The notes beneath the pieces were generated by a model, which saw only the letters and a list, made by a program, of their open reading frames with translations, had not been told where the DNA came from and made no database searches. Shown in pieces: positions 1 through 12,811 of a stretch of DNA of 64,000 nt. Position numbers and translations under genes: made by a program. This DNA comes from Selaginella moellendorffii. Its lineage: Eukaryota > Streptophyta > Lycopodiopsida > Selaginellales > Selaginellaceae. The stretch lies in contig NW_003314336.1 of assembly GCF_000143415.4 (NCBI RefSeq), forward strand, positions 377,417-441,416, written 5' to 3'. Position 1 is the first letter of the stretch. Each line of letters begins with the position of its first letter.

Positions 1-1355
1 GGGGACGGAACGGAAGCCGCTGGGCGAACTCCTGCGAATGTCCTGGAAGAAAGCAACGCAGGACAAAGTCAGCCATCCTGGCCTCCGAAGAGAATGGCGT
101 TACCATATGCCTGATCGCCGTGTCAAGCGACTTCTTGGAGATGCTCGTCCCGTAAAAGGAGGTCTCCCTTGGGCCGCCGCTGCAAGCTTTTGTTGTGGCA
201 GGCTTCCTGAGTGGCTCCGACTTGGGGTGGATTAGAGAGTCGTTTGTGGAGGTGACGGCCCTCCTGCTGAAGCTAGACATATCACGGTCCAAGTGGTTGT
301 AACTCCTGGTGAGGTGGGATGGCAACGTAGATGCGGCACCTCCCAAATCTGTTCGCGAGATTGCTGCGCCGCGAGAGTTCGATGACGAGCGCTCGTGAGC
401 TGCCGCTGGCTGCTGCGACCGGCGAACTGGAGACGTGCCCCGCGAGCTTCTGCCGTTGGACATGGTCGAGGTGACGAGTGTGGAGGTGGGAGTAGACGTA
501 GAGGAGGAGGATCTCCTGGTTGGCGTGGATGACCTCGAGGAAGCTGGCGAGGGCCTTGTTGGCGTGGAAGGCCTGGAGCTGGTGCTGCTCCTGGGCGCTG
601 GGGTCGGCGTGGACGGGCGACGAGCAGACGAGGAGAGGGACGGGGAAGGAGATGGTGCCGTGGACGGCCTTCTGGTCGGAGTGGAGGGCCTTGCATTCCC
701 GCTGCTGCCATTGGCGACGGAGGTGGTAGTGGCGGTGCTAGTGGCGGCAACCAGTTGCTTGGGTCTCGAGGAGGAGAAGGACGTAGTAGCGGGCGGAGCA
801 CTCTGCCTTCGGGGACTGGGATTGCCCCTCACGCCGCTGCTGCTGCCGATGCTGTTAGTGTACAGCCTGGAGCCGGATCCTCCAGAGGAACCTGACGATG
901 ACGACGACACCAGCAGCTGTTGGGCCTCGGGCGCAGAGAGCTGTGGAGAAAGAAAGAAAAGAAAAGAAAAAAAACAAGGAGGCAAAGCAAGAAAGAGAAA
1001 TGAGCTGAGCAGAGCAGAGCAGGCACATGTTCCAACAAAGCACACTCACTCTGGACAGCTTGCTCGGCCAACGAGACGACTCCCGCTCCCTTTGAGGTTC
1101 CCTCTCCCTCTCCCTCTCCCGCTGCGTCGGACTTGCGACGAGCCAGTCGCGGTCTAGCGATGGGAATAGCGGTGTGCCGGGCGGAGTGAGCAGCCTGCGA
1201 AAACATCCATGTTTCAATCATCCCATGTCTATACGCGACATACCAATCGTAGTCGTTCTTGTCAGTCTCGGATGTGAGCAGATCATTGGATCCCCTGCTG
1301 CGCGCGTGAGCTAATCCTCCTCGAATGTGGCTTCCTTTGCCTGCGAATGCGAAGG

Positions 1356-1405
<50 letters not shown>

Positions 1406-1708
1406 CGAGGAAGAAAACAAAAACCAATCGGTCAGCAAGTTTCGCACAGAGACAAGAATGAAGAGGAATGTTCTTGTTTGTAACTAAGCTTTACCGTTGC
1501 TGCTGCCATGGAGTGGAGTGTGCTGCTGATCCATTGCTGCCTCCATGCTGCCGTTGTGCTCCTCCCGGATGCGCATGTCTTGAAACAATGCCAGATCCTC
1601 GTCCCGCCGCTGTGGCTGCTGCTGCTGCTGCTGCTGCTGGTAGTGGCGAGCTGCCACCATATCCTCCCACGACGACGAGGAGCCGCCTCCTCCCGCCCGT
1701 CGCAGCAT
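1..1708 (-). CDS. Basic proline/serine-rich protein, BPP-like (partial, 3' end beyond the window)
   Basis: The spliced minus-strand reading resembles the plant basic proline-rich (BPP) family, some members of which are reported to bind microtubules; function here is inferred. The N-terminus starts at 1708, has a glutamine run and an acidic stretch (DEDLALFQDM), then the family hallmark KNDYDW-LLTPPGTPLFPSL, whose W codon is split by a 49-nt intron (1195-1243). A long Ser/Thr/Pro/Arg-rich segment follows with repeated RPSTPTR-type motifs. The C-terminal motif KKSLDTAIRHM-DIRRS is interrupted by a 61-nt intron (43-103), and the reading continues off the window edge. Another intron joins the glutamine-rich exon (ending near 1486) to the exon starting near 1343 and contains a GA microsatellite. 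It is divergent from GFAT with 192 bp between start codons. The start choice rests on the first in-frame ATG before conserved sequence. Confidence 0.8.
1359..1399. repeat. GA dinucleotide microsatellite
   Basis: About 20 uninterrupted GA units lie inside the first intron of the BPP-like gene, so they read as a CT-rich tract on the coding strand just upstream of the intron acceptor. Confidence 0.95.
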
Positions 1709-1900
1709 CCTCCTCGCGCTGCTGCCCTAAATCTGCATGACCTCTTCCTTCTCTACTTGCGCTTATTAGGGCAAGGAACAAGGAATGTAAGAAGAAAGAG
1801 TGAGACGCGCCGTCTACAATGACTCGTTCTGGCACCTAAAAAACACATGGGACTATGCTAGGGTTAGGGCAATCGATCGATCCATCGCGAGCAGGATACG
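1709..1900. promoter_or_regulatory. Divergent promoter between BPP-like gene and GFAT
   Basis: This 192-bp gap separates two start codons on opposite strands and must hold both core promoters and leaders. CTAGGGTTAGGG at about 1859-1870 is a telo-box-like element, a motif common in plant housekeeping promoters. No clear TATA box was seen. Confidence 0.5.
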
Positions 1901-4552
<2,652 letters not shown>

Positions 4553-4708
4553 ATAAGAGTGGCATATACATACATCAAAGTAAACAGCTCTTTTGGTTGT
4601 GCCAACGAGAAGTGACAAGAATTTTGTAAACTGGTTCGTCATTTACAAGGCTTGAACGACGCGAGAAAGCACCGCAACATGTTCGTCCTTATTCGCGCAC
4701 AGGGAGCC

Positions 4709-5723
4709 TCAGGTGTTTTCGACATCGATGTCTATTATATCCGGGTCCCCGGTCCCCTTGGAAGAGGAGAAGTCATCTCGTGGTTGCCACACGACGTTCC
4801 TGCAACCCCGGCACACGATTACTTGACCTCGGCTGCCAATAAACTGCGTCTTGCAGTTGGGACAAGCTCCCTGCCGACAAAGCTTGCTTTTAGCACAAGG
4901 GGAAAACTCTCCCATTCAGTCGTGTACCTCGACAATGGTGTTCCTTGCAATGGTTCCGATGAGCAAAGGCGCTGCTATGGGGAGAACCCACATAGAGATA
5001 ACGAAGACTTTGAATATCCAGCCCGAGAGAACGAGCCACGCAAACATGATCGTCTGGTCGAAACGAGAGAGTGATGAGATGGTGAAGAACAAGACGAGAA
5101 GTAGGACTTACGCTCACTAACTTGCCCAGAGGAGTGTCGAGGAACTGTGAAACCCGTCTCCTGTACTGCAAGGCAGGAATTGAATCAAAAGAGGATGGAT
5201 GGAGATGGAGGAGCTGAGAGCTTACAGTGGGCCATTTCATCCGCGCATCAACGCCAAACATTCGCGCTCGTTGCCTGATCCTGAGGCGCGAGTCCGCGGC
5301 GTGGAGCTGGTCCTTGACGTAGTCGACAAACTCGGCCCCCCTGTGCGTGAAGCGGTACTTGCGATTCCACTCGTTGGCATTTCTCCTCACCTCAAACCCC
5401 ATGTCCTCCATTCTCTGGTTGGCACTCCGAGTGAATTGCCGCACACGCTGGCGGACATGCTGCTCCTCCTGGAATTCCTGCGCCCGCCGCCTGGCATCCC
5501 TCAAGAGCTGCTGCGCCGTGTCCGACACCGTCCGCGCCGCTCCTCCCACCTTTTGCCGGGCCTCCTCCGCCAGTCGCTCCAATGGATCGCCACTCCTGCT
5601 GCTGCTGCTGGCGCTGGCCCTCAATCGCACCGGCTGCTGCCGCCCCCGCCGCTGCATCGCCACCGCCGCGGCGCCAGCACAGGACCAAGCGCCGCCACCG
5701 CCGCCATGCACAAGACCCTCCAT
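4709..5723 (-). CDS. Putative plastid membrane protein with C-terminal zinc ribbon
   Basis: I do not recognise a named family. Four exons join in frame. The N-terminus is Ser/Arg-rich and may be a plastid transit peptide (inference). A basic, helical middle region carries ERLAEEARQKVG and the stretch RFTHRGAEFVDYVKDQL. Next comes a strongly hydrophobic segment (FAWLVLSGWIFKVFVISMWV and on into an Ala/Leu-rich stretch), probably one or two membrane spans. The last exon has ACPNCKTQFIG and VICVRGC-like spacing (CPNC...CRGC), a four-cysteine zinc ribbon, then an acidic tail DIIDIDVENT. The exon junctions are 5726/5226-type GT-AG sites: the first exon ends at 5226 and the second starts at 5165. 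I use the ATG at 5723. Confidence 0.7.
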
Positions 5724-5841
5724 CACACCAGGCCTAGGTCGGTTCCCTCATACACGACGCCCATGGTGTTTTGTATTGACACGAGAAGAAGATATTTACA
5801 CAAACAAATGCGCGCTCCACCACCGCTTTAAACTTGCTCTC

Positions 5842-7589
5842 TCAAGAGTACGACTTGACGAGGCCCAGGCCGTGAAAGAATCGCTCCGACAGGTTCCCAA
5901 ACGAGAAGCGCGACCGGCTCATGCCCCCCGCCGCCGCCACCTCCGCCGCCACCTCCGCCGCTCCCTCTCCTCTTCCCTCCTTGACTTCCTCCTTCACCTC
6001 CAGGATTGCCTGCCCAATCTCCAGCCGCAGCGCCTCCACCACCTTCATGCTCACCGCCTTGCCCGATGTGTCCGTCACGTAAAACACATTGACAGCCCTG
6101 TCGCCCCGGGTGGACACATCGGCCCTTGTCACCGACAGCCCCTTCTCCCTGAACACCCTGGTTACGTCCGACAGCAGACCAACCCGGTCTCGGGTACACA
6201 GCTCCAGTCGCAGCCCCTGGAGCAGCTAGCGTTACTGCAAAGCGAGAGGAGATTTTTAAAAAGTACCTCGGACACTCGCCGCTCGATTGCTGCCTCCAAG
6301 CACTTTACCACGCGCTCCTGCTCGGCATCCAGATCCAGCGTGCAGCCATCCATGTGTCTGATGTAGTACTCCTGCCACGGACGAACCGGATGAGCGAGAA
6401 AAGAGAGAGAGAGAGAGAAAAAAAAAAACTGGCAAACCTGGTATGCGTATGGGCCGTCTGCTCTAGCTGACGCGTGAAATACCACATACTCCATGTCTGT
6501 CAGCGTGCACACTGTGTCAAAGAGCAGCTTGGGACGGTCCTTGCACTGGACGCTCACGACCGAGTAGCCCTTCTCGAGGCAGTTCCGCAAGCTTATGACG
6601 GGCCTGATCCTGGCATCCAGGACCGCGTTGATGCTGCTTGTGCTGCTGGGAACATCGTAGTCGCGGTCGGCCAGCATCATCTGGTGCAATCGTCTCTCTG
6701 TGTGCGTCAGGCCCGACGAGAAATCGGTCGTTGCAAGCCTGTTCTCATCGTCCCCTCTCAACACCTGCGAGAGCCGCTCTTTCATTCTGGCCAGCTTCTC
6801 GGGGTCTTTTATCGGGCAGCCTGTCGCCTCGTCGGTCACGTAAACGACGCAGGCAACACGCTTGTTGTGTGTCCACACTTCGGCTGCCACTACATTGCAC
6901 GTCATGCCCGTTAGAACCCCCGATATCTCTGACAAGAGACCCGGCCGATCTCTTCCAGAGAGCTCAATTGCCGTGTGCCCGCCACTGGACTGCGTCCCAA
7001 CAGTCGGTGCAAGGGAAGTCTTCACCTGACTCGTCGTTGCCTGTGCATCTCCAAGGGACTGCGAAGCATGGTTTTGGTTTCACAGAAAAGTTGCAAGAAG
7101 GAAAACGCCAGACCAACCTGCTGTATGTAGTCGATTATGCCCTGGTCCCTGAGCTTGTGTCCCAGCTTATCGGTGACATGGAAAACTGCAGCGAACCATC
7201 AACAAAAAAAGCCGCGGAGACGAGAAACCTTACCATCCATGAACCAGCCACCATCCGACGAGATGTACGCCTTTGAAATGGTGAGATCCAAGTCCGTGAG
7301 CACTTGCACAACTTCCAGTAGAATCCCGTGCTTGTTGGCACTGTCAACCTGCAAAACCACCGCAAACTCTGGGAAAATGCAGGGGAGAACAAACAACACC
7401 AGTGATAGCTACCTTGACAAGCGTTGCATCATCGCAGCTCGAGTTGTCGATGACAACGCTGAGGAGAAAAGAAGCGAAATGAAACAAGGGCGGGATAGAA
7501 AATGGAAGAACCACGCACCTGGGAGCGTTGAGCCTGGAAATGAGAGTATCGTAGTCAGGATCGAAATAGGGACAGCCTCGCCCCGACAT
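5842..7589 (-). CDS. ACR: ACT domain-repeat protein (ACR family)
   Basis: ACR proteins carry four ACT domains and are thought to sense amino acids; no catalytic activity is expected. The start [16 protein letters not shown] at 7589 is followed by VVIDNSSC, then ACT1 ([20 protein letters not shown]), the hallmark [13 protein letters not shown], and [23 protein letters not shown]2 starts [23 protein letters not shown]3 [18 protein letters not shown] with EYYIRHMDG, and ACT4 [20 protein letters not shown] Gly/Ala/Ser-rich tail ends in LGLVKSYS. Length and order match Arabidopsis ACR3/4/5-type proteins. About six short introns are implied. It lies head to head with LEO1, with 284 bp between start codons. 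Confidence 0.92.
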
Positions 7590-7873
7590 TCTGGCAGGCA
7601 ATCCATCCAGCTCAACAAGTTTGCGCGATTTAGCTAAGCTTAGAAACCTACCGCACGCCCGCAACTTGCATGCTGCTCGATCACCTCAACAACAGTGGCG
7701 CATCCAAGCGCGGCGCGCTTCTCTGGCTTTCCCGACGCCGACGCCGCCGCCGCCGCCACCGACCCCGCCAGTCACATCCGCCGCCATGGCAGTGCGACGA
7801 GGAGACGAACAGTTAACCTTGACAGCTAAAACCTAGGTCCAGGTAATTAGGGTTCTTGGGGGTGTTTCGCAAA

Positions 7874-9992
7874 ATGGGGGAGGAGAAGCGCGAGAATCTC
7901 ATGGAGTCGCTCTTCGGGGAGGAGTCGGATGACGACGCCGATGCCGCTGCCTCCTACTCTGTAAGTTGGATCGATCGCTGCCAACATTGGACTGAAAGAT
8001 CTGCCGCTGGTGCTCTAGGAGGAGGAGGGCGAAGGCGAAGGCGAGGCAGAGGGCGGTGGTGCCGAGAGCGGTGGCGACAGGGAAGAGAGCGAGGGCGAGC
8101 GGGAAGCCAGTGAGGGCGACAAGGAGGAGAGCGAGCATGAGAGAGTGTCCAGGAGGAGCAGTGATGACGGAGGTGGTGAAGAAGGGAGCGCCGCCAGCGG
8201 CTCTGAGAACGATGGACAAGTCCAGGAAAGGGAAGCAACTCGCAGGTATGCTGTTGGCTTGTTTTCTGGCCTCGCTTCTCACGGGAAAAATCGCAGCGAG
8301 GAGGTGGAGGAGCAGCGTGGTGCTAGAATTCGTGCAGCATTGGGTGATTCTGATGACGACGATCAGGAGGAAGGAGGAGTTGACGGCCCTCGCAAGCCAT
8401 CGAGTCCAGAGGTAGGGTGGACGAAGCTGCTTGTTCGTGTCATCCAAGTCAGTCATTGATAGTGTGAAGCAGGGGGAGGGCTCGGACTTGGAGGGAAGCT
8501 ACCACAAAGATAGTAAGCGGGGTGCAGAGGATGACGAGGAGCAGTATTACTCTGATGAAGAGCGCGCAGAAATCAAGAAACCCAAGGGTGAACCTCTTAC
8601 AGTAGAAGTTCCACTCAGGCAACCTCCAACTCAGGCTCACAACGCAAGTAGTTTGGCACTTGTTTCTTTTTCATTATCTCGTGAGCTTACGGGCCTTTGC
8701 TTTCAGATGAATCTCGTCAGGATCTCCAACATTATGGATATAGAGCAAAGGCCTTTTGATCCAAAGACATACGTCGAAGAGGATGGATTTGTTGATGAAA
8801 CTGGCCGACGCCGTATACGTATAGAGGAGAACGTGGTGCGCTGGAGATACGTCAGGAATCGGGATGGCTCGCGCTCGGTACGCTTTTGTGATGAACGGAT
8901 ATTTACTTATACGTGTGTAGGCCGAGAGCAACGCCCGGTTTGTGAAGTGGTCCGATGGTAGCATGCAACTTCTTCTCGGCAATGAAGTTCTGGATCTTGC
9001 TGTTCAAGATGGGCAACAAGACGAATCACACTTGTTTATCCGTCAGCCCAAGGTTCGAACACTTTCTTACTTTTCGCAGTTCGGTTTGATTATATTCAAC
9101 TTCTCTCTTGTAGGGATTATTACAAGCCCAAGGGAGGCTGGCACGTAAGATGAGATTCATGCCTTCGTCGTTGAGATCGAAGTCGCACCGTCTCTTAACT
9201 GCTCTCGTGGATTCTACGCACAAGAAGGTGTTCAAAGTGAAGAATGTGATCACGGACTTCGATCCCGAGAAGGACAAAGAACAAAAAGAGAAGGTTGTAC
9301 TTGTGCTTGTTACTTAGTTCTGACGCCGTTTTGAATCTCCCAGGCAGCAGAACAGAGGATTAAAAGCAAAGAAGATCTCCAAAAAAAGCAGGAGAAGACG
9401 ATGCGTAAATACCCCCCTACACGGGAGAGAGAACCTCAGCTTTCTCCTGGATACCTTGAAGGGGCGCTTGAAGAGGTTCGTCAACTCTGTTTTACTTCCT
9501 TACTTTCTTTGGCAATGGCTTATGGTAATCGTTTTTCAGGAGGATGAAGATTATGACGACGAGGGGCGTAGCAACCGACGGTACCAAGACCAGCTTGATG
9601 CCGAAAGCAGGGCGGAGAGACGAATCAACCAGGTTAAGCGGGTAAGTAAGCTCATCGAGAGCCGCATACTTAATATCTGGCTGTTTCTTCGCATGCAGCA
9701 ACCACCAAAGGCAATGGAGCGACGCCCTTCTTCGCGGAGCAGGAGGGATATTTTGGAAGACGAGGATTCAGACGAGAGCGACCGCAATAGAGGTGCGCGA
9801 GGTGATGAAGGTGAGGAAGAGCAGGAAGATGACGAGGGGGAGGAAGAAGAGGAGGAAGTGGAGGCAAGGGATAGCCGCCGCAAGAGGAAAGACAGGGACA
9901 GGGAACAGCTGCAGCAGCAGCAAAATTCGCCTCCCAGAAAGCAGCAAACGCACAGGCGGAGAGCAGTAGTTAGTGACAGCGATGAAGATTGA
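7874..9992 (+). CDS. VIP4: LEO1/VIP4 subunit of the Paf1 transcription elongation complex
   Basis: LEO1 works in the nuclear Paf1 complex, which couples RNA polymerase II elongation to histone modification; the Arabidopsis orthologue VIP4 controls flowering. The protein begins [21 protein letters not shown] with a very acidic Glu/Asp/Ser-rich N-terminus. It then has the conserved LEO1 core: [90 protein letters not shown]. The C-terminal region is charged ([16 protein letters not shown]) and ends VVSDSDED. About nine short introns are needed. The start is the ATG at 7874, immediately before the acidic region. Confidence 0.94.
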
Positions 9993-10138
9993 TCGGATCT
10001 ATCGATGGATGGAGCTCACTATTCTTATTTATTATACAAGCGAAAAGATCGTGTTTGCCACTAAGTCCTTCAGGTTTGGTTTCTCGCCACAGGTTGCAAG
10101 AGTAGAATAGATAGGGGCAGCCAGGGAAGTGTGGCGTC

Positions 10139-11236
10139 ATGGCAAGTGTGCATACAAACTGCTATGTTCGTCCAGCAGTTCCAGGTGATTATTTCATTCT
10201 GGCAGTAACGATATGTCTCGTTTCTTCACTGCGGCTGCCGTGTAGCCAGTTCAAGTCGACCGCCATTCAATGCTCCTGCTACTGCTGCCTGTCCACCGTA
10301 AGGGGTATTGGTGCTCTCTTTGCGACTACTGTTTTTTCGTGCTTTCCAGGCTGAGCAAGAGAAATCTCTTATTGCTGGTGCCTCTGTTGGCGATGCCGGC
10401 GACGCCTGTGTTTGCTGCTGGTATTGTACTTGTCAATCGTTCGTTAAACTTTGATGCAAGACAGGAGCCTCAGATGAATATCAAGTATACGAGGAACAAG
10501 ACAAGTTCTCCCTCACTGTACCCAAAGGTGCTACCTTGTTTTGCAAGTTCTTCTCTAATCGTCTCAGCGTGAATGCAGACTGGATAAAAGGCGAGGGGAA
10601 AGTCGGATCCAGAAGAGTGGTGGCATTCCATCCATCCAAGGCTACTTTCCCAAACGGTATAACGACGAGAGTTTTCATCTCTGGATCTCACTCGCTATCG
10701 TCGCTCAAGCAGTGAACGTGATCATCACGAACCTGGGTGCCGATTTCACCGGGATCGGCTCACTGGGATCCGTGGACTCGTTCGCCGCGAGCGTGGTGAG
10801 TTGACGTGCGCACAGCCAGAGAGAGTTTTTCTTGAGGATTCACGCAGGTTGGCAGCATGGATAGAAGCTACAAGCGGCCGCCTGGAACAGCGGCTCGGCT
10901 GGTGAATGCTGTGTCGAGAAACGGCATGTATTATCTCGACTACACCGTCCAGACGCCCGGGGAAGCCCAGCGCCATTTCTTCTCGGTGGCCGGTGTTGGC
11001 GAGACACAGTTTTACAAGCAGCTCTACACGGCAACCGGCCAGGTGCTTGTACTGCTTTTGGAAATGCCGAGCTCTCAAACAAACTTTACGTGAGTTTGCA
11101 GTACTGGGAGGCTGATGGAGACAGGGACAGGAAAGCATTGCAAGAGGTACAAGTTTCGTCATTTTTTTCGTTGCCGCTTGACTCGTGCTTGTTACTGCTG
11201 CAGGCGATAGAGTCATTCCGGATTGTTCACAAGTGA
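10139..11236 (+). CDS. PsbP domain-containing thylakoid lumen protein (PPD5-like)
   Basis: Spliced exons give a chloroplast transit region (MASVHTNCYVRPAVP, then a Ser/Pro/Ala-rich exon) and a lumen-targeting hydrophobic segment (KRNLLLLVPLLAMPATPVFA), which ends in an Ala-X-Ala-like cleavage site. The PsbP domain follows: ASDEYQVYEEQDKFSLTVP, DWIKGEGK, VNVIITNLGADFTGIGSLG, SFAASVVGSMDRSYKRPPG, GMYYLDYTVQTPGEAQRHFF, and the end AIESFRIVHK. The order matches Arabidopsis PPD5-type proteins; PPD roles in photosystem or NDH function are family knowledge. About eight GT-AG introns are needed. The exon between 11041 and 11100 is the least certain, because either reading there would preserve the flanking frame. 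Confidence 0.83.
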
Positions 11237-11430
11237 TGGTGCTCAAACAGCACCAGTTTCCACGCATCCAGAGTGACGTACGTTGTTTGGTGAGGAAGCT
11301 GTTAAATCGTCCCGAGGCCCATTTATGAAGCACAGAAACCATCGCCACCGCCAGGAAGGATGTGCAATCAGCAGGCGCCGGCTGTGCTCTTCGGTTTGTT
11401 TCAACACTCAATCAATGGATCCGTGAGTTG

Positions 11431-11438
11431 TATTTAAA
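11431..11438 (+). promoter_or_regulatory. Candidate TATA box of the lipid-transfer protein gene
   Basis: TATTTAAA lies 84 bp before the start codon of the lipid-transfer gene, a normal distance for a plant TATA box plus a short leader. It is one of the few clear TATA boxes in the GC-rich part of the window. Confidence 0.5.
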
Positions 11439-11521
11439 CGGAGATAGCTCTAGTCAGTTTCGTTCTAAAGTTTTTCTTCTTGGAGCATTTGGTTTGTAAC
11501 GCAGCTTGCTCGATCCTCGTC

Positions 11522-11899
11522 ATGGCCAAAGCAGTGGTAGCGATGGCAATGCTGGTGCTGGTGCTCGCGTGTTATGCCGAGGCTGCTTGCAGCAACAATT
11601 ACATTCAGCTGGCTGGCTGCCTGAATGCGGTGAGCAGCAGCGCTGGCTACCCGGGCAGCTCGTGCTGCACTGCCGTCTCCCACTTCAAGAACGATGTAAA
11701 CTGCCTGTGCAGCACGCTGGTGGCAGCCAAAAACGCCGGAGTCATCCGTAACATGCCCAACGCTCTCACCGTGCCCAAGCGCTGCGGCTTCAAGAACAAC
11801 ATCCCCAAGAACTTCCGCTGCGCTGGTACGTTTTTCGTCTACTCACTTCGATCATACATACCCGTTTCTTTCTTGGCAGGCTACAAGGTGGGAAGCTAA
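11522..11899 (+). CDS. Secreted lipid-transfer-like protein (eight-cysteine motif)
   Basis: The protein starts MAKAVVAMAMLVLVLACYAEA, a signal peptide with likely cleavage after Ala. The mature part has eight cysteines in the plant LTP/2S-albumin pattern C-C-CC-CXC-C-C (AC, GC, SCC, NCLC, KRC, FRC), so it should fold as a four-helix lipid-binding protein in the cell wall or apoplast. One intron of about 53 nt near the 3' end (about 11826-11878) joins RCAG to YKVGS before the stop. It is about 100 codons long, as expected. It resembles DIR1-like or type 2 LTPs, but the subclass is not certain. Confidence 0.85.
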   Translation: MAKAVVAMAMLVLVLACYAEAACSNNYIQLAGCLNAVSSSAGYPGSSCCTAVSHFKNDVNCLCSTLVAAKNAGVIRNMPNALTVPKRCGFKNNIPKNFRCAGTFFVYSLRSYIPVSFLAGYKVGS

Positions 11900-12047
11900 G
11901 CAGCCATACCGGCTGGAAAGCTAAACAGCGTATAGCAAGAGAATAAAGGGACGCGCGTTTCTTGCAAGAACAGGGAACACAAGAGCGAGAGTGTTGCTCT
12001 GTTGCATGCGTTTATCTCGACGTGACGAGAGCTATACTGTAATCTAG

Positions 12048-12770
12048 CTAGACTGGAGTAGCAAAATTCACGGCCTCCTCAAAGCGCACACTGAGCTCCT
12101 GGATGGTTTCTTGCATCTTGAGCCGCTTCCTCTCCTGTTCCTCCTCCAACCTCTGTGTCTCCGCGTCGTGTTCGTCCAGATCCCTGATCACCACCTCCAG
12201 CGACCGCTTGTTGCTGCTATTGAGATCCAAAGTGGGAGGAGGAGCGAGGGTGGCGGCGGCGGCGGCGGCGGCGGCGGTGGGAGAGCTGCTGCCACTGGCG
12301 GTGTCGGGAGGCGGCGGAAGAGCGGGTCTCGGTTGCCTCTTCCCCGCGGCTCTAGCCACAATCTCTCTGTACTGCTCTATCCCAGCCTTGGCTTGGACGA
12401 TGGACCAGAACACCTCCCTCGCATCAGCAGTTTCCGCGATGCCAGTCGCTTGTTGCAAAGCCTGCTTCATGAAATGCGTCCCCAGGAGCAGCGTCGCCTC
12501 CCACATGAAGATCCGCCGCTTCCTCTCCGCCAGAGCCTCGCATGCCTTCCTCACAAACCCCGCGATGCCATCGTCGGCCGAGGCGCGGAAGGCGCGAGAC
12601 AAAGGATTGCGAGAATCACCCCGTTGAGGTTGCTGCCGCCCGCCCGATTGCTTCTTCTTCTTCTTGCCCTTCTTCTTCTTCCTCTTGCTGTGCTGCTGCT
12701 GCTGCTCCTGCTTTTTGCGCGGCGCGGCGGCGCTGGACAGGGCGAGGCGCTCCAGCTCCACCTCGATCAT
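12048..12770 (-). CDS. Unrecognised lysine-rich, coiled-coil nuclear-type protein
   Basis: A single exon of 240 codons whose family I do not recognise. The N-terminus carries a glutamine run followed by a strongly basic segment (KRKKKKGKKKKKQSGG), a probable nuclear localisation signal. A folded-looking middle follows (FVRKACEALAERKRRIFMWE, FMKQALQQATGIAETADARE), then Pro- and Ala-rich linkers with eight alanines. The C-terminal half has charged heptad-like sequence (EEEQERKRLKMQETIQELSV), likely coiled coil. It is head to head with the PPR gene (41 bp between start codons) and tail to tail with the lipid-transfer gene. The unbroken frame, with composition changes that follow domain-like segments, supports a real gene. 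Confidence 0.65.
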   Translation of the reverse strand: MIEVELERLALSSAAAPRKKQEQQQQHSKRKKKKGKKKKKQSGGRQQPQRGDSRNPLSRAFRASADDGIAGFVRKACEALAERKRRIFMWEATLLLGTHFMKQALQQATGIAETADAREVFWSIVQAKAGIEQYREIVARAAGKRQPRPALPPPPDTASGSSSPTAAAAAAAATLAPPPTLDLNSSNKRSLEVVIRDLDEHDAETQRLEEEQERKRLKMQETIQELSVRFEEAVNFATPV

Positions 12771-12811
12771 CGCTCAAAAGCCAATAAACCCTAGACCTAA
12801 GAAAACCATGA
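12771..12811. promoter_or_regulatory. 41-bp gap between divergent start codons, with a telo-box
   Basis: The only sequence between the start codons of the lysine-rich gene and the PPR gene contains AATAAACCCTAGACC, which includes the telo-box AAACCCTA at about 12787-12794. The two transcripts must share this element, or initiate inside each other's 5' ends. Confidence 0.5.

Noticed and set aside
435-1157. A 240-codon plus-strand open frame rich in Val, Leu and Glu
   Set aside because: It is antisense to the Ser/Pro-rich BPP-like coding exons, whose spliced product carries family motifs. The Glu/Val/Leu bias is the complement of Ser/Pro/Arg codons.
1859-1870. Telomere-like CTAGGGTTAGGG
   Set aside because: Too short for an interstitial telomere array. 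It fits a telo-box promoter element.
5347-6366. A 339-codon plus-strand open frame
   Set aside because: It crosses the zinc-ribbon gene start, its promoter and the end of ACR, all on the other strand, and encodes low-complexity sequence with no motif.
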